A stretch of 5,280 bases of DNA from Cryomorphaceae bacterium (GTDB lineage: Bacteria; Bacteroidota; Bacteroidia; Flavobacteriales; Schleiferiaceae). The notes beneath the pieces are model-generated. The model was not told where the DNA came from. It worked only from the letters and a program-made list of their open reading frames with translations, and searched no databases. Shown here piece after piece: positions 1 through 5,280 of the stretch (its first letter is position 1; each line of letters opens with the position of its first letter). The translations under genes were made by a program, and so were the position numbers. The stretch covers positions 1 through 5,280 of the forward strand of contig DNWN01000113.1 in assembly GCA_003507115.1 (NCBI GenBank), read 5' to 3'.

Positions 1-1270
<1,270 letters not shown>

Positions 1271-1290
1271 TTCAACCCCTTTTTGAATGC

Positions 1291-1324
1291 AAAAGGCCGC
1301 CCCGAAAGGAGCGGCCTTTTTTTA
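1291..1324 (+). terminator. Intrinsic terminator of gdhA, possibly bidirectional
   Basis: AAAAGGCCGC (1291-1300) is perfectly complementary to GCGGCCTTTT (1311-1320). After a C/A mismatch, two more C-G pairs close a GAAA tetraloop (1304-1307). On the plus strand the stem runs into seven consecutive T (1317-1323), a classical rho-independent arrangement 20 bases after the gdhA stop. On the minus strand the same stem is followed by only four T before GC, so it may also stop transcription arriving from the convergent barrel gene, whose stop codon is 15 bases away, but more weakly. Confidence 0.92.
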
Positions 1325-1338
1325 TCTACCGGCGCGGA

Positions 1339-2238
1339 TTACCACTTGACCGAGTAGCCAAAGCCAATATTGCCCAGAAATGCCACAGGCATCTGCGCTT
1401 CAGATGTAAAGACAGGGGTAGCTGACTTCCTGGCTTCAATAAAGAAATTATTAAATCCAAGACGGGCTTGGACGCTATAGGCCCAACGCATCGCATAAAA
1501 ATTGCTGGACACCCGATCGTTGACACGACCCAGACCCGTGATGTAGTAATCGCGGTACATAGTGGGTTTCCCCATTCGCAAACTGATAGAGTTCCCTACG
1601 GAAAGACTCAAGCCTTTTCGTCCCGAACGGCTCGCATTGAAAACAAAGTTGCTATTCAACGTGAGGTAGTTGATCAGGAATTGCGATCTCCGCCAAAAGA
1701 CCTCCATTTCAGAGGTCGCAGGAGCCTGAAGGACCGCCAGCCCGTTGGGCACTCCATCCAAAAATGTGGTGCTTAAGAAGGCATTTGGATTAAAATCTAC
1801 GCCGATAAAATCCCATGCCAGCCCTAAATGTCCCCAAATGGGCGATTCCTTCCATCGTTCTTGGACATAGAACCACTCATACGAGGTGCGGTTCACATAG
1901 TCTACCTGCCCATCGCCCCAGGAAGAAATGGGATTGTTGAAACCTCCGGCACCCGAAAAATTAGCGCCGCTGTAAAAGCCCGGATAAAATCCAAAGGACA
2001 CCGTCTGCCCCTCAAAGCGGTATACTTTTTCTTGTTTAGAGGGCTTAGATTTTGGCTCAAATTTCACCTTCACATCAGGAGAAAGGGTCATTTCAACCTC
2101 TTCCCCAAACATACGAATGCCATTGGAGTCAAGTTGAATAGAATCGGCCTTGAAAGTGGTCTGGGGACGCTCTACCTCTTGCGCACAGAGAGGCAACGCC
2201 ATGAAAAAAGGGAGAAATACAAGGAGTGGTTGCTTCAT
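1339..2238 (-). CDS. Predicted outer-membrane beta-barrel protein (sigma operon distal gene)
   Basis: A 299-residue exported protein of no recognised named family. Residues 1-19 form a signal peptide: a Lys near the start, a hydrophobic core and a probable signal peptidase I site after LCA (19). A short polar, Lys/Pro-rich segment follows (about 20-75). From about 78 onward there are alternating aromatic/hydrophobic and polar strands with Gly/Asn/Ser turns, ending in an aromatic residue (YSVKW), as is usual for Gram-negative outer-membrane barrels. Residues 133-157 (SPIWGHLGLAWDF...), 188-226 (INYL...ASRSGRKGLSL...LRMGKPT) and 242-279 (RVSSNFY...VQARLGF...SATPVF) match the protein at 3713-4783, so the two are paralogs. 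The ATG lies 1 base after the anti-sigma stop codon (TAATATG), with no Shine-Dalgarno sequence, which suggests translational coupling and co-transcription with the sigma/anti-sigma pair. An outer-membrane location is inferred; the substrate is unknown. It is last in the cluster and converges on gdhA. Confidence 0.83.
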   Translation of the reverse strand: MKQPLLVFLPFFMALPLCAQEVERPQTTFKADSIQLDSNGIRMFGEEVEMTLSPDVKVKFEPKSKPSKQEKVYRFEGQTVSFGFYPGFYSGANFSGAGGFNNPISSWGDGQVDYVNRTSYEWFYVQERWKESPIWGHLGLAWDFIGVDFNPNAFLSTTFLDGVPNGLAVLQAPATSEMEVFWRRSQFLINYLTLNSNFVFNASRSGRKGLSLSVGNSISLRMGKPTMYRDYYITGLGRVNDRVSSNFYAMRWAYSVQARLGFNNFFIEARKSATPVFTSEAQMPVAFLGNIGFGYSVKW

Positions 2239-2239
2239 A

Positions 2240-3061
2240 TTAGTGGGCTGCTAGGGTATTAGATAAAAATGAATGCAGGGCCTGCGGAACTTTGACCTCC
2301 ATGGAAACCGAATAGGCATTCCAAGGTGCTTGAATTCCTGAGCCATTTTTAAGTCGCTGTCTTTGGGTCGCGACGTAAGCGGTTAGGGAACGGCTCCAAG
2401 GGGAGGTGGCTTGGAGCCAAGAGGTCGATGGGCGCGGTTGCTCCAGGGGTAGGGCAGGTTCTATCTTGTTTATCCCGGCAAACGCTTTGGGAATCGCCTC
2501 AAAAACTAAGTCGTCTTCCAATCGTTCTAAGCGGATAGGCAAGAACTCCAATGGCCATTTTACCGCTTTTTGTTCTCTTGATCCCACCGCAGTGGCGATA
2601 GAAATTTCTGGTGCCTGCGGCTCTATTCTCAAAGCATTAGTGCTGGTGCGATTCGCCTCGCTGTTCGATTTGCTGGGTGCGGTCGATGTCTCAGGTGCTG
2701 GGAGGCTCGCCACGGTATGGACCTCCGGCGCAGGAGCCTCTTTCTCCAGGGTAAACACCCACCACCCCGCGAAGGGAATAAAGAGAATAGCCGCTGCGGC
2801 ACTCCATTTAAACCAGGCACCCACTAGGCGTTTTGTGTTAGGTAAAGCAGCCTGGACGCGTTGCCACGAATCGCTTTTGGGCTGAATTTGGAGTTCATCC
2901 AAAGCCCGAATGGCGTTCAACTCTGGCACTGTCCAACGGTTGTCCGCGGGAAGCTGTATTTCCTGAATGCGCTCCCAAGAAGTTTCTCGAGGACTTTTCT
3001 CATACTCTGAAAGTCGCCCCTGAAAGGCACGATCGACGGGATGTTTAGGCACTTTTTTCAT
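2240..3061 (-). CDS. Probable membrane-anchored anti-sigma factor
   Basis: A 273-residue protein with one clear membrane segment (about 82-105, Trp/Ala/Ile/Phe rich) and no signal peptide, so residues 1-81 are probably cytoplasmic and 106-273 periplasmic. The N-terminal part carries two similar motifs, SPRETSWERIQEIQLP (23-38) and PKSDSWQRVQAALP (61-74), each Pro/Ser followed by SWxR(I/V)Q and a short helix. The first, preceded by FQGRLSEYE, resembles the P..vW..I motif often found in Bacteroidota proteins encoded beside ECF sigma factors. The part just after the membrane (108-160) is rich in Pro, Ser, Thr and Ala and probably disordered; 168-273 looks more folded. There is no cysteine, so the zinc-binding anti-sigma type is excluded. 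Its ATG overlaps the sigma factor stop codon (ATGA, 3058-3061), and the barrel gene starts 1 base after its own stop. The role is inferred mainly from position and topology: it would hold the upstream sigma factor at the membrane until an envelope signal releases it. Confidence 0.72.
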   Translation of the reverse strand: MKKVPKHPVDRAFQGRLSEYEKSPRETSWERIQEIQLPADNRWTVPELNAIRALDELQIQPKSDSWQRVQAALPNTKRLVGAWFKWSAAAAILFIPFAGWWVFTLEKEAPAPEVHTVASLPAPETSTAPSKSNSEANRTSTNALRIEPQAPEISIATAVGSREQKAVKWPLEFLPIRLERLEDDLVFEAIPKAFAGINKIEPALPLEQPRPSTSWLQATSPWSRSLTAYVATQRQRLKNGSGIQAPWNAYSVSMEVKVPQALHSFLSNTLAAH

Positions 3062-3642
3062 CCTTGATCCGATTCAGTTTTCACAAGCGCCTTTTGGAGC
3101 CATTGACGGGCCCGGCTGAGTTGAGACTTACTGGTACCCTCCGAAATTCCCAGAGACTCGGCAATTTCGGCATGCGAAAATCCTTCTACGGCGTAGAGGT
3201 TAAAGACCGTACGAAAACCGGCAGGGAGTGACTGAACGAGCTTCAATAAATGCGCTGTGTCATGCTCCTGGTTGAGAGAATCTAGCCCCAATTCTTCATT
3301 CATGAAGGGCTGATGAATGGCTGAATGTTTCCGCAGAGTCATCAAGCATTGATTGACCGCCATGCGACGCACCCAATACTTCACAGGCGCATCACCTCGG
3401 TAGGTATGCAGCTTTTGAAAAAAGGTGATCATCGTTTGTATCATGTGGTCTTCCGCTTCATCTTCTTGCGGAAAGTACCGATGACACAGGCCCAAAATAT
3501 AGGGAGATAACGCATCGTACAGCGCCTTTTGGGCCTTAGCATCGCCCTGTATGGCGCCCGGAATATGTCGTTCAATCCGATCCAACGAGAAGAGTTTCAG
3601 CTCTAGGATGCCAGATCCCTTCCTGGGGTTGCACGCGAGCAA
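3058..3642 (-). CDS. ECF-type RNA polymerase sigma factor (sigma-70 family)
   Basis: A transcription initiation factor of the extracytoplasmic-function group, 194 residues from the TTG at 3642. Region 2 spans about 33-105: GDAKAQKALYDALSPYILG, then the acidic DEAEDHMIQ helix, HTYRGDAPVKYWVRRMAVN and the end of the -10 recognition part at TLRK. A linker of about 25 residues follows, then region 4 (about 131-185) with LPAGFRTVFNLYAVEGFSHAEIAESLGISEGTSKS split across its helix-turn-helix (154-180), which reads the -35 element. There is no extra C-terminal domain. The start is uncertain: no in-frame ATG precedes region 2. TTG at 3642 is the most upstream usual start after an in-frame TAG (3688-3690); an in-frame TTG at 3583-3585 (residue 20) would remove a poorly ECF-like leader and fit the usual family length. 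The gene overlaps the anti-sigma gene by 4 bases. ECF factors often activate their own operon, but no matching promoter could be identified here. Confidence 0.93.
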   Translation of the reverse strand: MLACNPRKGSGILELKLFSLDRIERHIPGAIQGDAKAQKALYDALSPYILGLCHRYFPQEDEAEDHMIQTMITFFQKLHTYRGDAPVKYWVRRMAVNQCLMTLRKHSAIHQPFMNEELGLDSLNQEHDTAHLLKLVQSLPAGFRTVFNLYAVEGFSHAEIAESLGISEGTSKSQLSRARQWLQKALVKTESDQG

Positions 3643-3657
3643 AAAAATCTGGTAGCT

Positions 3658-3703
3658 GCACGATTTCCTGTCCGCGCGGAGCGCGTGCTAACGAGCTAAC
3701 TCG
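3658..3703 (-). promoter_or_regulatory. Palindrome and short repeats upstream of the sigma factor gene
   Basis: The 70-base gap 3643-3712, between the upstream barrel gene and the sigma gene, is structured. It holds a perfect 10-base palindrome TCCGCGCGGA (3671-3680), a direct repeat GCTAAC at 3687-3692 and 3695-3700, a small inverted repeat CGAG/CTCG (3692-3695 and 3700-3703), and a wider pair GCACG (3658-3662) with CGTGC (3684-3688) enclosing the palindrome. Read on the minus strand, a run of seven T (3647-3641) follows 10 bases after this last stem. That could be a weak attenuator or terminator, or the site could bind a regulator. No convincing Bacteroidota -33/-7 promoter was recognised. 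The structure is seen; its function is not established. Confidence 0.35.
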
Positions 3704-3712
3704 CCAACAAAC

Positions 3713-4783
3713 TCAATTAAAATCCCAGCCGATCGCCAGTGAGCGCACGTAAACCTCTGGGGCCACAATATCCAAACGTGGATTAAACAAGGGCGTAACG
3801 GACTGGCGTGCGGTTACATGAAAAAACTTGAAGCCTATGCGCGCCTGTAAGCCCGCTGAAATTGGATTGCTGTAGAAACGGGAACTCACCTGTTCGCGCG
3901 TCCAGCCGTTGTTGGCATCTGTGTACTGCAAGGTTCGGGTAGGCTTGCCCAGGCGCAGGCCCGCATAGCCCCCCATGGCCAAGCTCAAGCCCTTTTTGCC
4001 GGATCTAGACCCGTTGTAGTAGAGCCATAGGGGAACCGTCACATAATTGACCCCCAAGGAGCTCGTTCTAAACGTCATGGAGGGGTCCTCCATGATATAA
4101 ACTCCCCCATTGGTGGCGGCAGGATTCAAATCCGTAACCAAGTAGGATTGAGGGCCAAACTGGATTCCGTAGAAATCCCAAGCAAGACCCGAACGAACCC
4201 ACAATGGACTGCGCCCCAGTCTTTTTTGGCGGTAGAATATATCATAGGCAATGGTGTAGACTCCACCTGTCTCAGGGAGCCAATCCGAGTCTACAAAATT
4301 TTGATCCACATCCAGCATGGACAGAGTCGGCGCCAAACCAATATTCCACGACGTTCCAGTGAATTGACGCTTCTGAAGCTTTCCCTTCTTTCCTCGCTTC
4401 CCGGATTTTAACTTGGAGTCTCCATCGACCAAACCATCTGCGTAGTTTTTGTTCGCCTCCCGCACCGCCGCATACGCCGCCGCTGTGTCCTCGACTTCGG
4501 GCTCGTCCACGTCTACCGTCTCTGCCCAAAGACCTTCACTGGCACGCATGGTGATTTGCAACAAGCTGTTTTTGAACTCCTCTAAAAGACTGGCATGCCA
4601 TGAGGCTGCACTGTCTGCCGAAATTTTACCGTCTGCCAGCATCTCATCCACCATCTCTACTTTGCCTTGGTGCATGTAATAGGTATTTTCCAAGCTATGG
4701 TTCAACTCATCGACGGTTTGAGCCCATAGCCCCGAGGAGGAAATCAATAGAAGTATCAGAGTAGAATACGTTTTCATCGTCAT
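3713..4783 (-). CDS. Predicted outer-membrane beta-barrel protein with long periplasmic N-terminal region
   Basis: A 356-residue exported protein, paralogous to the one at 1339-2238. Residues 1-21 form a signal peptide with a likely cut after LWA. The ATG at 4783 is followed two codons later by another ATG (4777) that would serve equally well. Residues 22-140 are not barrel-like: a predicted helical region (about 24-85), an acidic stretch DVDEPEVED (91-99), an Ala-rich helix, and a strongly basic stretch KLKSGKRGKKGKLQKR (124-139). From about 143 to the end there are alternating amphipathic strands. Segments 192-217 (SPLWVRSGLAWDF...), 245-282 (VNYV...GSRSGKKGLSL...LRLGKPT) and 299-333 (VSSRFY...LQARIGF...SVTPLF) match the paralog closely. 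The end WDFN is not the classical terminal aromatic but has Phe one residue earlier. It is the first of four minus-strand genes, 70 bases before the sigma gene, so it may share its transcript or have its own. Outer-membrane location is inferred; substrate and function are unknown. Confidence 0.82.
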   Translation of the reverse strand: MTMKTYSTLILLLISSSGLWAQTVDELNHSLENTYYMHQGKVEMVDEMLADGKISADSAASWHASLLEEFKNSLLQITMRASEGLWAETVDVDEPEVEDTAAAYAAVREANKNYADGLVDGDSKLKSGKRGKKGKLQKRQFTGTSWNIGLAPTLSMLDVDQNFVDSDWLPETGGVYTIAYDIFYRQKRLGRSPLWVRSGLAWDFYGIQFGPQSYLVTDLNPAATNGGVYIMEDPSMTFRTSSLGVNYVTVPLWLYYNGSRSGKKGLSLAMGGYAGLRLGKPTRTLQYTDANNGWTREQVSSRFYSNPISAGLQARIGFKFFHVTARQSVTPLFNPRLDIVAPEVYVRSLAIGWDFN

Positions 4784-4879
4784 CGTGTAATTGAAGTCGC
4801 AAAGGAAGTAACAAGGACAATGCCATTTTTGCTTTTCGGAGGGGATGGCCCTTTAAAATGACCGACCTTTACAGAGAAG
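4784..4879. promoter_or_regulatory. Divergent intergenic region between barrel gene and rnr
   Basis: These 96 bases separate two outward-facing genes and therefore should hold promoters for both. No complete Bacteroidota-type promoter (TTG with TAnnTTTG) could be picked out confidently. On the minus strand, TTCCTTTG, which differs from TAnnTTTG only in its second base, lies about 20 bases before the barrel ATG but lacks a well-spaced upstream TTG. Neither start codon has a convincing ribosome-binding sequence. A GGAGGGG stretch (4838-4844) exists but sits about 35 bases before the rnr ATG. Confidence 0.4.
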
Positions 4880-5280
4880 ATGAAAAAATCTAAAAAGAAC
4901 AAGGCACACCGCTCCATGGATGCGGGCTCTCTGGCTTCCCGCATCCTGCGAACCATGGAACGTCGGCCCAGCGTCGTATTTCCGCTGGCTGATTTGGCTC
5001 TAGAAATGGGCATGATGGAGCGGACGGGACGAATTTTGACCAAAGCCGCCATGGATTTGTTGATTTCTGGTGGGCATGTCAAAGAGATCAAAGCGGAAAC
5101 CTATCAGCTCGCCCTGGAAGAAAACCTCGTCGACGGGGTTCTTCAGCTCACGTCCAGCGGTACCGGCTATGTGGTGCCTGGAGGCGGTGCCGACGATGTA
5201 TTCATCAAAGAGTCTGATTTAGGTGTGGCCTTCGGGGGAGATCGCGTACGGGTTCAACTCTATCCGAGCCGAAATAAACG
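4880..5280 (+). CDS. rnr: Ribonuclease R, N-terminal part (3' end outside window)
   Basis: A 3'-to-5' exoribonuclease of the RNB (RNase II/R) family, which degrades structured RNA and takes part in mRNA and rRNA turnover in the cytoplasm. Only the first 133 codons are in the window; the frame is open to the edge, so the catalytic RNB domain and the S1 domain are not seen. The start is a very basic leader (MKKSKKNKAHR), then a winged-helix-like segment (about 17-78: SLASRILRTMERRPS, LADLALEMGM, ILTKAAMDLLISGGHVKEI), then the first cold-shock/OB domain beginning near VDGVLQLTSSGTGYVV (84-99) with DVFIKESDLGVAFGGDRVRV (105-124). This order and the sGtGyVv...DvfI...a..GDrV pattern are typical of RNase R, particularly the Bacteroidota form. 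ATG 4880 is the first ATG after an in-frame TGA at 4859-4861, which fixes the start closely. Transcribed divergently from the barrel gene. Confidence 0.9.
   Translation, partial: MKKSKKNKAHRSMDAGSLASRILRTMERRPSVVFPLADLALEMGMMERTGRILTKAAMDLLISGGHVKEIKAETYQLALEENLVDGVLQLTSSGTGYVVPGGGADDVFIKESDLGVAFGGDRVRVQLYPSRNK

Noticed and set aside
2183..2190. Possible lipoprotein signal (Cys18) in the distal barrel protein
   Set aside because: The residues before the cysteine are L-P-L rather than a lipobox ending in Ala/Gly/Ser, and LCA followed by Q fits a signal peptidase I site better.
1828..2885. Plus-strand open frames of 144 codons (1828-2262) and 159 codons (2406-2885)
   Set aside because: Both are opposite the barrel and anti-sigma genes, whose signal peptide, membrane segment and tight spacing are coherent on the minus strand. 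The plus-strand translations show no recognisable family.
2240..3061. Zinc-binding (ZAS) anti-sigma factor or FecR-type regulator
   Set aside because: The protein has no cysteine for a ZAS zinc site. I see no FecR-like domain after the membrane segment, and the neighbouring barrels are not TonB-dependent receptors.
4780..5091. 103-codon minus-strand frame across the intergenic region and the start of rnr
   Set aside because: It is antisense to the well-supported RNase R N-terminus and overlaps the start of the barrel gene; no family features.

Overview
The window looks like chromosomal DNA of a member of the Bacteroidota, possibly a marine Flavobacteriales-type lineage with roughly balanced GC (judged by eye). 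Three things suggest this. The ECF sigma factor has the region 2 wording common in that phylum. The sigma gene is followed by a membrane-anchored anti-sigma-like protein and an outer-membrane barrel. None of the starts has a convincing Shine-Dalgarno sequence. The genus cannot be told from this sequence alone. There are no RNA genes, insertion sequences, CRISPR arrays or phage genes, and no gap between genes exceeds about 100 bases.

Layout: (1) Positions 1-1270, plus strand: the NADP-type glutamate dehydrogenase gene gdhA, lacking about its first 27 codons because it begins before the window. A strong GC-rich hairpin with a T run (1291-1324) follows and separates it from the convergent gene. 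(2) Positions 4783-1339, minus strand: four genes in one direction. In transcription order they are a 356-residue exported barrel-type protein, a 70-base gap containing a palindrome and short repeats, an ECF sigma factor, a one-pass membrane protein that is probably its anti-sigma factor (4-base ATGA overlap), and a second barrel-type protein 1 base further on. (3) From 4880 to the right edge, plus strand: the first 133 codons of ribonuclease R (rnr), transcribed divergently from the barrel gene across a 96-base gap.

The centre of interest is the minus-strand cluster. The two barrel proteins at its ends are clearly paralogous in their C-terminal halves. One is packed against the anti-sigma gene so tightly that translational coupling is likely. 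The simplest reading is a small envelope-sensing regulon in which the sigma/anti-sigma pair controls, and perhaps monitors, one or both barrels. The signal, the substrate and the sigma target promoters cannot be read from the sequence. gdhA (ammonium assimilation) and rnr (RNA turnover) are ordinary housekeeping neighbours with no evident link to the cluster.
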